Assembly: GCA_016235745.1 (NCBI GenBank)
Contig: JACRJA010000066.1
Location: forward strand, 1 to 32,323
DNA: 32,323 nucleotides
Direction of reading: 5' to 3'
From: Rhodocyclales bacterium
GTDB taxonomy: Bacteria; Pseudomonadota; Gammaproteobacteria; Burkholderiales; Rhodocyclaceae
The position numbers and the translations under genes were made by a program. A model generated the notes under the pieces. It had not been told where the DNA came from, made no database searches, and saw nothing but the letters and a program-made list of their open reading frames with translations. Positions 8,554 to 15,110 of the stretch are shown piece after piece (position 1 is the stretch's first letter; each line of letters opens with the position of its first letter).

Positions 8554-9401
8554 TTAGAGTCCGGGGTGGATGGTAGTGGATGCCAGTTGCTTGGCATAGG
8601 CGCTCGGTGTCAGCCCGCCCAATGCCCTCTTTGGCCGCTCCTCGTTGTATTCCCGGCGCCAGGTTTCGATGACGGTCCGGGCGTGGAGCAGGTGGGTGAA
8701 CCAGTGCTCGTGGAGACACTCGTCGCGCAGGCGGCCGTTGAAGGATTCGACGTAGCGTTCTGGTTCGGCTTGCCGGGTTGGATCAGACGCAGTTGCACGC
8801 CACGTTCGTGTGCCCAGGTGACCATGGCCTTGCCGTAGAACTCCTTGCCGTTGTCGGTGCGGATCACCTGCGGCAAGCCACGGGCGAGTGCCAGATGGTC
8901 GAGCACGCGCGTCACGCTCAGTCCGGAGATCGCGCGCTCGACCTCGATCGCGACGGCCTCGTGGGTGGCGTCATCGACGATCGTCAGGCACTTGATCACC
9001 CGCCCCTCGGCCGTGCGGTCGAAGACAAAATCCATGGACCAGACCTCATTGGCCGCCAGCGGCCGGATCAGCGGCTGGCGCTCGCCCACCGGCACCTTCT
9101 TGCGCTTGCGCCGCCGCACCTGCAGCTTCGCTTCCTGGTACAGCCGCTCGACCCGTTTGTAGTTCACGAGCATCCCTTCCTGACTGAGCTTGAGGTAGAT
9201 CATCCCTACGCCGTAGCGCTTGTGCCGGTGAGCAAGCGCCAGGATGCGCTCGCGCAGGGCGACGTTGCGGTCCGGTCGCGGTGCGTAGCGCAAGGCGCTC
9301 GCACTCATGCGCACGACGGCCAGAGCACGCCGCTCACTCAGACCTCGCTCCATGATTTGCCGCACCAGCCCGCGCCGGGCCGGTGCGGTCACCACTTTTT
9401 T
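8554..9401 (-). pseudogene. IS3-family transposase orfB, one-base frameshift
   Basis: This is the integrase-like catalytic half of an IS3 transposase, normally made as an OrfAB fusion. An HTH_21-like segment (SERRALAVVRMSASALRY) is followed by the rve core: D in VWSMDFVFDR and D in RTDNGKEF. The third catalytic residue E, in YVESFNGRLRDECLHEHWF, is read only in another frame. At 8754-8756 one base is missing between NQNA and YVESF, so the downstream frame ending ALGGLTPSAYAKQLASTTIHPGL with its stop at 8554 is disconnected. The 5' boundary given is the -1 slippage site, since this half probably has no independent start. A sequencing error could also explain a single missing base. Confidence 0.85.
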
Positions 9402-9652
9402 CGCAGGGCTTCTCGCGTGACCTCGATCTCGAGCATCGACCCGGCCAGAAGCTTCTTCAGCCGGGTGTTCTCCGTCTCCAGTTCCTTCAGGCGCTTGGCC
9501 TCCGGCACGCTCATGCCGCCGAACTTGCTGCGCCACAGGTAATACGAGGCTTCGCTGAAGCCGTGCTTGCGGCACAGGTCCTTCACCACCATGCCGGCCT
9601 TCGCCTCACGCAGGAAGCCGATGATCTGCTCTTTGGAAAAGCGCTTCTTCAC
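9389..9652 (-). CDS. IS3-family transposase orfA
   Basis: OrfA supplies the DNA-binding half of an IS3 transposase. The 87-residue product has the HTH segment FSKEQIIGFLREAKAGMVVKDLCRKHGFSEASYYLWRSKFGGM, followed by a leucine-zipper-like helix with LKELETENTRLKKLL. GTG at 9652 is preferred, as AAGGAG lies seven bases before it; the TTG six bases earlier has no proper spacing. Near its end the gene contains the heptamer A-AAA-AAG (complement of 9395-9401) two codons before the stop. This is the classic -1 programmed frameshift site that produces OrfAB by joining to VVTAPARRGLVRQIM. Confidence 0.88.
   Translation of the reverse strand: MKKRFSKEQIIGFLREAKAGMVVKDLCRKHGFSEASYYLWRSKFGGMSVPEAKRLKELETENTRLKKLLAGSMLEIEVTREALRKKW
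9395..9401 (-). promoter_or_regulatory. -1 programmed ribosomal frameshift site (A AAA AAG)
   Basis: In the orfA frame the heptamer reads CG[A AAA AAG] TGG TGA. Slipping back by one base continues as K-K-V-V-T into the orfB frame. This is the canonical arrangement for IS3-family OrfAB synthesis. Use of the site is inferred from family knowledge. Confidence 0.75.
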
Positions 9653-9714
9653 GTCCAATCTCCTTGTCGTTCGGGATTGAACTCCAGATCGCGGTGCTAC
9701 TCAAAAACGGGGGG

Positions 9715-10016
9715 ACGTCGTCGGCTGTTAGCTGCGGACTGCCACCGCTACTGGTCGGCCCTCCGTAGGCCGTCCTGGTTCGTCCTGTCGATTCAGGCAC
9801 GCTCTCGCTAACGACCCCAATTATCTGGCATCTACGCTCCCAGCCGCAACAGGACAACCGTTCCTCCTGACACCGGCCAGCACCATTCCTGAGATGTCAT
9901 GAGAAAGGTAAGAGGTCGGTCTCGCGGTGCGCGCACTGCCCAGGGAGCGTCAGCGGCCCGACAGACCATACCATCGTCGTAATCCGGCGTTACTCATGTG
10001 CTCAGTTAAAGTGCCA
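9715..10016. other. stretch without recognisable gene
   Basis: About 300 bases between the IS3-family end and the next promoter. Reading frames here are short and resemble no protein I know. There is no continuation of the NurA-like gene, so the sequence right of the IS is not simply the other half of the interrupted gene; a deletion or rearrangement at the insertion is likely. Confidence 0.6.
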
Positions 10017-10045
10017 TTGCACGTGGATGTACAGTCGTTTATCAT
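10017..10045 (+). promoter_or_regulatory. sigma70-type promoter of the unknown gene
   Basis: TTGCAC (10017-10022) and TATCAT (10040-10045) are separated by exactly 17 bases. Predicted transcription starts near 10052, about 25 bases before the ATG at 10077. The match to the -35/-10 consensus is good (4 of 6 and 5 of 6), and the location supports the chosen start codon. It is a prediction from sequence. Confidence 0.55.
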
Positions 10046-10076
10046 ATGTTTTTTTGAATTCGGTCAGGATGCTCAA

Positions 10077-11081
10077 ATGAATGGAATCAATCTTCGGATA
10101 GAAGCACAGACATCTCCTGTTGCGGATGAGGTCGCCGCCCTAATCGCAGTGATCAGGCCCATATTGCAGGGCTTGCTCTTCGCACTTAAGAAGGAAGTAG
10201 TAGAGCAAGCAGGAGGAATTCAGGGGCTTCCGCTTTTCATGCTTCCAAGGGTCTACAGGCCTGGGGCAGGTGACTGTGGTATCTGCTTCGAGTATGCGGT
10301 TCATGATGCAATCACTCGGAAAGATCCAATGGTCGTAGAGCGGGTACATGACAGTTTGACTAGATTCTGCAATGTTCCTGGGACTGACACTGCATCTATC
10401 CTTTTTGGCGCAGAAAAGACTGGAGCCTTACAGATTATTGGAAGTCCAGGCCACCTTCTCACAGATGAATCTCGGGTTCTCACCGGCGCCAGAGCGCAGC
10501 CGCCGAAGCTGAAGCAGTATATTCAGGACTTGACAAGCGCATTTCGAAGGCAAAGCGTTCGTCAGCAGCTGCCTAGTAGCATTGCTGGCTTGTGGAAAGC
10601 GGACTTGTTCTTGGGTAATAGGGACAGCGACCGCTGGGTCGGAACTACTGTCAAAATCAACAGAAGCCACCTAGAGGGAGCACCGGGGCTACGTATCGGT
10701 ATCGTACCTGCCCAATATGGGCGGGGTGATCAAATTACTGTTGACAAAGCCAGAAACCTTGTGGTGTGCCCCCTTCCGTATGATGGGGCATTCATGGAGG
10801 TTTTCTACGCTGCTTGGGTCATCATCCAGAACTTCCTCGATGCCGATGCTAAAGTGCCTGCCCCTGTGTCTCTGCCCCTTGGGCCGCACCGAATGGTTGC
10901 GCAACTCCTAGAGCAGCGTAGAGATTACCCCGTTTTGGATGTTGTCGAGAGCCTTAGGCCAATAGCCCAGCCAGGGCTGTTGCAAACCCACCCAACCCAA
11001 GCTGTGACAGAGATAGAGGCCCAGACGTTGGCGGATGTGGTTAACACGATTATCGCTCCCCAACCGCTACAAACATTCTGA
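10077..11081 (+). CDS. protein of unknown function, possible PD-(D/E)xK-like nuclease
   Basis: I do not recognise this 334-residue protein. It is soluble-looking, with no signal peptide or membrane segment. It contains a GDCGICFEYAVHDAI segment with E72, and later LWKADLFLGNRDSDRWVGTTVKIN with D176 and K193. The order E, then D, then (T)-x-K on adjacent predicted strands is reminiscent of PD-(D/E)xK nucleases such as restriction enzymes, but the second acid is replaced by T191, so this is only a suggestion. Codon use and GC content are clearly lower than in the flanking chromosome, indicating recent acquisition. It stands alone between an IS and an integrase remnant, with its own promoter. 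ATG 10077 was chosen over upstream in-frame starts because it follows that promoter. Defence or mobile-element function is plausible from context. Confidence 0.55.
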   Translation: MNGINLRIEAQTSPVADEVAALIAVIRPILQGLLFALKKEVVEQAGGIQGLPLFMLPRVYRPGAGDCGICFEYAVHDAITRKDPMVVERVHDSLTRFCNVPGTDTASILFGAEKTGALQIIGSPGHLLTDESRVLTGARAQPPKLKQYIQDLTSAFRRQSVRQQLPSSIAGLWKADLFLGNRDSDRWVGTTVKINRSHLEGAPGLRIGIVPAQYGRGDQITVDKARNLVVCPLPYDGAFMEVFYAAWVIIQNFLDADAKVPAPVSLPLGPHRMVAQLLEQRRDYPVLDVVESLRPIAQPGLLQTHPTQAVTEIEAQTLADVVNTIIAPQPLQTF

Positions 11082-11097
11082 TCAGGACAGCTCAGCG

Positions 11098-11372
11098 TTA
11101 CGCCGCAGCCCGCCTAGGGAGGGCTAGGACGTTGCCGTGAATTTGGCCCAGGAGGTAGGCCGAAACGCGGCCCTGCGCCTCTCTGAGCGTTGCTCCAAGC
11201 GCCGAGCCGTGGATGTAGCCGCCCGTTACGCCCGGCAGTTGGTGGTTGAGCAAGAGCTTGATCGTGAAAGGGTCTAGCCCAACGGCTGTGGCTGCAGTCG
11301 CGTAGGAGTGGCGCAGCGCGTGCGGATTCACCAGCCGGGCGTACCTGACGTGGGACTGGGTGAGGTGCCCAC
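11098..11372 (-). pseudogene. tyrosine recombinase (integrase), C-terminal remnant
   Basis: Only the last part of a phage-type integrase remains. The catalytic box is visible as PHALRHSYAT (H-x-x-R), followed by LLLNHQ with the conserved His, and GGYIHG with the Tyr nucleophile, the typical spacing for tyrosine recombinases. Upstream in the same frame GGHLTQSHVRYARLV can be read to about 11372; beyond that the sequence belongs to the excisionase-like gene in another frame. The N-terminal DNA-binding and core domains and the first catalytic Arg are gone, so the enzyme cannot work. The stop is TAA at 11098-11100. Confidence 0.8.
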
Positions 11373-11735
11373 CAGCATCAGGCGTGGAACGCGTTTGCGA
11401 TTGCGCTCGACCTGATCGCGGAACAGGTGGATAGGTAGCGATGCTGCTTCGGCGATTTCCTTGGCGGTGAAGTAGTTGTCTTCAGCCTTGGCATCGAGGC
11501 CCTGCGCCGCTTTTGGCTCTTCCGGTTTGAAGTCCCGTTTGATCCCGAGCAGTGTCATCAGGTGCTGCGCGCTGCTGTGCTCGAACTCGAGGACGTCGGC
11601 TTCGTGGTAACGGACGTGGCGGAACAGCTTGTGCCAGACCGGCCCTTCGCCATCGAGCCGCCAACGCCGCAGCGTCTTGAGACTGACCTGCCAGCGGTCG
11701 GCCACATGCTTTTCGGTTATCACGGGGTAGTGCAT
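11328..11735 (-). pseudogene. excisionase-like HTH protein fused out of frame into integrase
   Basis: The 135-residue frame begins with a helix-turn-helix segment, VITEKHVADRWQVSLKTLRRWRLDGEGPVWHKLFRHVRYHEADVLEFE (about 5-51), of the kind found in excisionase/AlpA-like proteins. A second part follows with AKEIAEAASLPIHLFRDQVERNRKRVP. Its last residues, from about LMLVGTSP, are integrase DNA read in the wrong frame, so the true C-terminus has been replaced. An AGGAGA sequence precedes ATG 11735 at good spacing, which excludes the longer frame. It was probably the element's own recombination directionality factor or regulator, located next to int. Whether the shortened protein still binds DNA is unknown. 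Confidence 0.6.
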
Positions 11736-11805
11736 CTTTTTCTCCTGAACAGATGACCCCATGACAACGCTGTTCACCGTAGAAGCCAAGCTCAGCGTTC
11801 GCTGA

Positions 11806-12177
11806 TCACCCCGCAGCCGTCTCCGCAATCAGCACATCGGCCGGGATGCCCAGGCTCTTGTGCAGCCTGCGGATCATGGCCAGCGTCAGCGGGCGCTTGC
11901 GACTCAGGACTTCGTAAACGCGGTTGCTCTTGCCAATGATCGGCTCAAGATCTTTGACGGACAGACCACCCTGATCCATGCGGAATTTGATGGCTTCCAC
12001 CGGATCTGGCGCGGTGATGGGCACGTGCTTGGCCTCGTAGGCTTGCACCAGCGTGGCCAGGATGTCGAGGCGATCCCCCTCTGGCGTGCCCAGATCAGGG
12101 TCGGACTCCATCAAGGCCGAAATCTCTTTGAGCGTGGCCTTGTAGTCTGCTTCGGTGTGGATAGGGCGGATGTCCAT
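11806..12177 (-). CDS. higA: antitoxin HigA (type II TA, HTH)
   Basis: The 123-residue protein matches the HigA/COG5499-type antitoxins. An N-terminal region with IRPIHTEADYKATLKEISALMESDPDLGTPEGDRLDILATLVQAYE is followed by a Cro/C1-type HTH (about 74-113, LSVKDLEPIIGKSNRVYEVLSRKRPLTLAMIRRLHKSLGIP). It neutralises the HigB toxin and represses the shared promoter. GGAGG lies just before ATG 12177, and the gene starts 18 bases after the higB stop, in the toxin-first order usual for higBA. The protein appears complete. The pair sits inside the decayed mobile region, consistent with a stabilising module of the former element. Confidence 0.85.
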   Translation of the reverse strand: MDIRPIHTEADYKATLKEISALMESDPDLGTPEGDRLDILATLVQAYEAKHVPITAPDPVEAIKFRMDQGGLSVKDLEPIIGKSNRVYEVLSRKRPLTLAMIRRLHKSLGIPADVLIAETAAG

Positions 12178-12195
12178 GTTTTCCTCCGTGGCCGG

Positions 12196-12498
12196 TCAGG
12201 CCATTTCAACGGTTTCTGCGTCCACTGCGTCGTACTCTTTGTGGGTGCCGACAAACTTCACGTAGACGATCTGCAACTTGTACGCAATAGCCACGATCAG
12301 CCGGTAGTCATTGCCTTTGATGTTGAAGACCACGCGACGGTTCTTCAGCACGCTGGCGCTGCGGTACTGCGCCTTGATGTCAGCGGGCTGGGTCCAGGTC
12401 GCATTCGTTGCCTCCTCATACCAAGCCTTCAGCGGTTGCTCGGCGTCGGGGTAGCGCTCCCAGAAGGCCCGAAGGGTAGACACGGCAATCACTCGCAT
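12196..12498 (-). CDS. higB: toxin HigB, mRNA interferase
   Basis: This 100-residue protein fits the HigB family (PF09907/COG4680), ribosome-dependent mRNA interferases. It shows the family core with AFWERYPDAEQPLKAWYEEATNATWTQPADIKAQYRSASVLKNRRVVFNIKGNDYRLIVAIAYKLQIVYVKFVGTHKEYD. The start is set at ATG 12498 (MRVIAV), the conserved N-terminus of homologues. No ribosome-binding sequence precedes it, and the predicted transcription start falls at about 12499, so the message may be leaderless. A longer frame starting at 12534 would include the promoter and is rejected. It looks intact and is paired with higA directly downstream. Confidence 0.87.
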   Translation of the reverse strand: MRVIAVSTLRAFWERYPDAEQPLKAWYEEATNATWTQPADIKAQYRSASVLKNRRVVFNIKGNDYRLIVAIAYKLQIVYVKFVGTHKEYDAVDAETVEMA

Positions 12499-12505
12499 GG
12501 GTCGA

Positions 12506-12534
12506 AGTGTAGTCCCAAAATGGGACTTGAGCAA
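12506..12534 (-). promoter_or_regulatory. higBA promoter with palindromic operator in the spacer
   Basis: On the minus strand, TTGCTC (12534-12529) and TACACT (12511-12506) are separated by exactly 17 bases. A perfect inverted repeat AGTCCCA-N3-TGGGACT (12511-12527) essentially fills this spacer. A HigA dimer bound there would block RNA polymerase, fitting known autoregulation of higBA operons. Predicted transcription begins within a base or two of the higB ATG. Site and spacing are seen; HigA binding is inferred. Confidence 0.7.
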
Positions 12535-12689
12535 GTGGCATCCAGGCTGGGCGGGTGATCAACGCGTCCAAGAATGGGTGTGAATGGGCGTGTTTATGGT
12601 TGTCAGGTCTGGCGCAGGGTGCGCCAGCCGGATTTCCGAAAAGCTCGTTTCGTACAGGTGGGCACCTACAATAGGGTTGCTTTCGTATC

Positions 12690-12734
12690 TGGTTCAGATC
12701 ACGGACGCGGGTTCGGTTCCGTGTTCCGCCACCA
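12690..12734 (+). other. tRNA/tmRNA-like 3' end, probable attachment-site remnant
   Basis: The segment contains GGACGCGGGTTCGGTTCC (12703-12720) and ends in CGCCACCA (12727-12734). This is the look of a T-arm plus acceptor 3' end, and GGACGCGGGTTCG is especially like tmRNA. The bases after the loop do not restore a five-pair T stem, and no 5' half of a tRNA is found nearby. A native-looking terminator follows within ten bases. The simplest reading is the 3' duplicate left when an element integrates into a tRNA or tmRNA gene, here at the edge of the int/higBA region. The identity of the RNA gene is not established. Confidence 0.4.
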
Positions 12735-12740
12735 ATAAAC

Positions 12741-12775
12741 GAAACCCCAACCCTTCTCGGTTGGGGTTTTTGTTT
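12741..12775 (+). terminator. rho-independent terminator
   Basis: AAACCCCAACC (12742-12752) pairs perfectly with GGTTGGGGTTT (12759-12769) across a six-base loop, and T-rich sequence follows. The stem is long enough for a strong intrinsic terminator on the plus strand. It probably terminated the RNA gene whose 3' end lies just upstream. Confidence 0.85.
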
Positions 12776-12951
12776 CTGTGGGCGACGTACCGGCGCGGGT
12801 TTCACTCAGCGGTCGAATCAGATCCCCTTGCAATCCACCGCTTTTCCCCATCCCCTGGTATTTTGCTTTTAGCGGCGCGATACGTTTCGTTCCCAGCAAA
12901 GTCGCCTCAGGGCGACTATCATGATTCCGTCTCCCAGAGGAAGTCGTCATC

Positions 12952-13854
12952 ATGAAAATCGCTTTTCTCGGTCTTGGCCGGATGGGTTCCGGCATGGCAC
13001 AGAACCTGCTGCGCGCCGGACACGAGCTCATCGTTTACAACCGCACGCCGGAGCGGATGCAGCCGCTGGTGGCGCAAGGCGCGAAGCCGGCGGCAAGTCC
13101 TGCCGAAGCAGTGCGAGGCGTCGAGGCCCTGGTGACCATGCTGGCCGATGATGCGGCGGTAGAAACGATGCTTTTCGGCGCGAACGGCGCCTTTGCTGCG
13201 CTCCCTGCTGGCGCGATCCACGTCTCGTCGAGCACCCTGAGCGAGGCTTTCGTCGTACGGTTGGCCGAGGAGCATGCCCGCGCCGGGCACGGTTTCGTCT
13301 CTGCTCCGGTGTTCGGTCGCCCCGAGGCCGCCGCGGCGGGCAAGCTGCGCGTGGTCGCGGCCGGCGTGCCACAGCTGCTCGAACGTTGCCGCCCGATCTT
13401 CGAGGCGATCGGCGAAGCCGTGCACGTCGTCGGCCCGCAACCGCAACTGGCCAACGTCGTCAAGCTCGCGGGTAACTTCATGATCATGGCGCTTCTCGAG
13501 GCGCTGGGCGAATCCTATGCCTTGATGCGCAAGACGGGCGTCGAGCCGCTGCAGTTTCTCGAGATCATCAACGGGCTTTTCCGCTCGCCGGTCTATGAAA
13601 ATTACGGCCGCATCGTGGCTGAAGAGCGCTTTGCTCCTGCCGGCTTCGCGGCCAAGCTCGGTTTGAAGGATGTGCGTTTCGTGCTCGCCTCGGCCGAGCG
13701 CGCGGCCGCGCCCATGCCGCTCGCAAGCCTCGTGCGCGACCGTTTCCTCGCGCTGATGGCCCACGGCGGCGAGGCGCTCGACTGGGCGGCGCTCACCCGC
13801 ATCGCGGCGATGGAGGCCGGTTTGGGAACGCCGGCAAAGGAAGATACCCCATGA
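12952..13854 (+). CDS. NAD(P)-dependent beta-hydroxyacid dehydrogenase family protein
   Basis: The 300-residue protein belongs to the 6-phosphogluconate / 3-hydroxyisobutyrate dehydrogenase superfamily. It has the N-terminal dinucleotide site GLGRMG (7-12), the substrate-binding segment SAPVFGRPEAA, and the conserved catalytic Lys K171 in VVKLAGNFM. Family members oxidise 3-hydroxy acids or reduce short aldehydo-acids such as glyoxylate, succinic semialdehyde or tartronate semialdehyde; the substrate cannot be read from sequence alone. It is the first gene of the chromosomal side. Its start ATG 12952 follows an AGAGGAAG sequence, and its stop overlaps the next gene (ATGA), so the two are co-translated. 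Confidence 0.85.
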   Translation: MKIAFLGLGRMGSGMAQNLLRAGHELIVYNRTPERMQPLVAQGAKPAASPAEAVRGVEALVTMLADDAAVETMLFGANGAFAALPAGAIHVSSSTLSEAFVVRLAEEHARAGHGFVSAPVFGRPEAAAAGKLRVVAAGVPQLLERCRPIFEAIGEAVHVVGPQPQLANVVKLAGNFMIMALLEALGESYALMRKTGVEPLQFLEIINGLFRSPVYENYGRIVAEERFAPAGFAAKLGLKDVRFVLASAERAAAPMPLASLVRDRFLALMAHGGEALDWAALTRIAAMEAGLGTPAKEDTP

Positions 13855-14453
13855 TCCTCTATCTCCACGGTTTCCGCTCCTCGCCGCAGTCGGCAAAGGC
13901 ACAGGCGCTGGCGGCATACATGGCGGCCAAAGGGTTCGCCGACTCCTTTTACTGCCCCCAGCTGCCGGTGGCTCCGGCCGAGGCGATGGTCATGCTGCGC
14001 AAGGAGGTGGCGCGGCTTGCCGAGCACACGGGGCGGCTGCCAACGGTGGTGGGAAGCTCGCTGGGCGGTTTCTACGCCACGCGGCTGGCCGAGGACCTGG
14101 GCATGCGGGCGGTAGCGGTCAATCCCGTGGTCTTCCCTTCTCGGGGGCTTTCCGCCTACGTCGGCCGGCTCACCAATCTCTACACCGGCGAGGCGTTCGA
14201 GTGGACGCCAGAGCACGTCGCTCAGCTGCGGGCGCTAGAGCGTGATCACCTAGAACATCCCGAGCGCCTGTGGCTGATGGTGGAGCTGGGCGACGAGCTG
14301 CTCGATCACCGCCAGACCATCGCCTTCTACCAAGGCGCAAAGCAGACGGTGCTCGAAGGGGGCGATCACAGCTTTACGCGCTGGAACGACTATCTCGACG
14401 AGATTCTCGTTTGGGCGGGGCTGATGCCGGCAGAAAACGCCGAGACCAACTGA
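13851..14453 (+). CDS. YqiA/UPF0227-type alpha/beta-hydrolase (esterase)
   Basis: The 200-residue protein is a compact alpha/beta hydrolase like E. coli YqiA. Visible are the N-terminal MILYLHGFRSSP oxyanion-hole strand, the nucleophile elbow GSSLGG with S70, the acid D148 in ELGDELLD and the His H173 in GGDHSF, a complete triad. YqiA hydrolyses short acyl esters including CoA thioesters in vitro; the physiological substrate is not known. The start is ATG 13851, overlapping the previous stop by four bases with GGAAG upstream. It is slightly longer than YqiA. No signal peptide is present, so it is cytoplasmic. Confidence 0.82.
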   Translation: MILYLHGFRSSPQSAKAQALAAYMAAKGFADSFYCPQLPVAPAEAMVMLRKEVARLAEHTGRLPTVVGSSLGGFYATRLAEDLGMRAVAVNPVVFPSRGLSAYVGRLTNLYTGEAFEWTPEHVAQLRALERDHLEHPERLWLMVELGDELLDHRQTIAFYQGAKQTVLEGGDHSFTRWNDYLDEILVWAGLMPAENAETN

Positions 14454-14502
14454 CGGCCGCCGGTGCTACCATTGACTCCACCCCTTCTTCGGAGGAGCAA
14501 CC

Positions 14503-14952
14503 ATGGAAGACAAAACCCCGCCGCGCGTTAGCCTGCGTCAGATCGAAGGATTCCAGTTCGAAGTGCGTTTCGGCGAAGGCATGCCGCCGCTTCTCACCGA
14601 CGAGCCGCCGCCGCTGGGCAAGGGGACGGGCCCGGCACCCACCCATCTGCTCCTTGCCGCCGTGGGCAACTGCATGGCCTCTAGCCTCTACTTCGCCCTG
14701 ACGAAGTTCAAGAACGATCCGCAAGGGGTACGCGCCGAGGCAAGCGCCGAGATGGGACGCAACGAGGCCGGTCGCCTGCGCGTGCGCCGCATCGACGTGC
14801 GCCTGGAAATCGGCGCGCCCGCGTCTTCTTTGCAACATCTCGAGCGCATCCTCGCCCAGTTCGAGGAATTCTGTGTCGTCGGCCAGAGCGTGGCCGCCGG
14901 CATCCCTCTGGCGCTGAGCGTGTTCGACGGTGAGGGCAAGCGGCTGAAATGA
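14503..14952 (+). CDS. OsmC/Ohr-family peroxide-detoxifying protein
   Basis: The 149-residue protein is a member of the OsmC fold, small dimeric thiol peroxidases acting on organic hydroperoxides. The two redox cysteines of the family are present: C57 in LLAAVGNCMAS and C124 in FEEFCVVGQSV. GGAGG lies eight bases before ATG 14503. It is separated by about 50 bases from the esterase gene. The overall sequence is closer to generic OsmC-like proteins than to Ohr. The exact substrate is not determinable. The element at 14967 begins 15 bases after its stop. Confidence 0.82.
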   Translation: MEDKTPPRVSLRQIEGFQFEVRFGEGMPPLLTDEPPPLGKGTGPAPTHLLLAAVGNCMASSLYFALTKFKNDPQGVRAEASAEMGRNEAGRLRVRRIDVRLEIGAPASSLQHLERILAQFEEFCVVGQSVAAGIPLALSVFDGEGKRLK

Positions 14953-14966
14953 CCCCGGCGCATCTT

Positions 14967-15110
14967 TTGGGCGCCTCGAACACCCTACTGCGCGGCCGCA
15001 TGGCGGCGTTGCGCGGTGCTCGCAGGCTCGCCTATCTGCAGGATAGGTCTCGCCTGCTGCGCTCCGGGCGCCTTGCCCTGCCGCCGCTCGCGACGGTCGT
15101 TCGCGGCGCC
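14967..15110. repeat. 144-bp MITE/REP-like repeat, copy 1
   Basis: This segment is 139/144 identical to 22421-22564. Its ends are inverted: GGCGCCTCGAAC at the left against the complement GGCGCCGCGAAC at the right, 11 of 12 matching. The centre is a hairpin CCTATC-N5-GATAGG, inside a longer imperfect stem. The flanks carry CTTTTGG on both sides (14964-14970 and 15110-15116), as expected for a target duplication. It has no coding capacity of its own. It lies between the osmC-like and TRIC genes. Confidence 0.85.

Larger units (their letters stand above)
8528..9714 (-). mobile_element. IS3-family insertion sequence, frameshifted
   Basis: The element of about 1.19 kb carries orfA and orfB on the minus strand. 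Its ends are imperfect inverted repeats: from 8528 inward CCCCCCG, then AGTAGC at 8540, then GCGAT and GAGT; the complement of the other end (9714 inward) reads the same with a few differences. No clear target duplication is visible (ACA against ACG). The insertion, possibly with a deletion, truncated the NurA-like gene. The exact termini are judged from repeat symmetry and could be off by several bases. Because orfB is frameshifted, the copy is probably immobile. Confidence 0.75.
12535..12951. other. intergenic region between mobile element and chromosome
   Basis: No protein gene is supported in this stretch of about 400 bases. It holds a short hairpin at 12609-12627 (CTGGCGCA-GGG-TGCGCCAG, no T tract), a tRNA/tmRNA-like 3' end to 12734 and a strong terminator. 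An inverted repeat AGTCGCC-N4-GGCGACT lies at 12900-12917, directly beside a TATCAT (12917-12922) that may be the -10 box of the gene at 12952. Confidence 0.6.

Noticed and set aside
9715-9857. minus-strand frame reading SESVPESTGRTRTAYGGPT as a gene
   Set aside because: No start with a ribosome-binding site, it continues into IS DNA, and there is no recognisable domain.
12609-12627. hairpin CTGGCGCA-GGG-TGCGCCAG as a terminator
   Set aside because: The stem is strong but no T run follows on either strand, so it is recorded only as a structure in the intergenic region.
12416-12805. 129-codon minus-strand frame
   Set aside because: It reads through the tRNA/tmRNA-like segment (giving GGTRNRTRVRDL), the terminator and the higB promoter, so it is not a protein gene.
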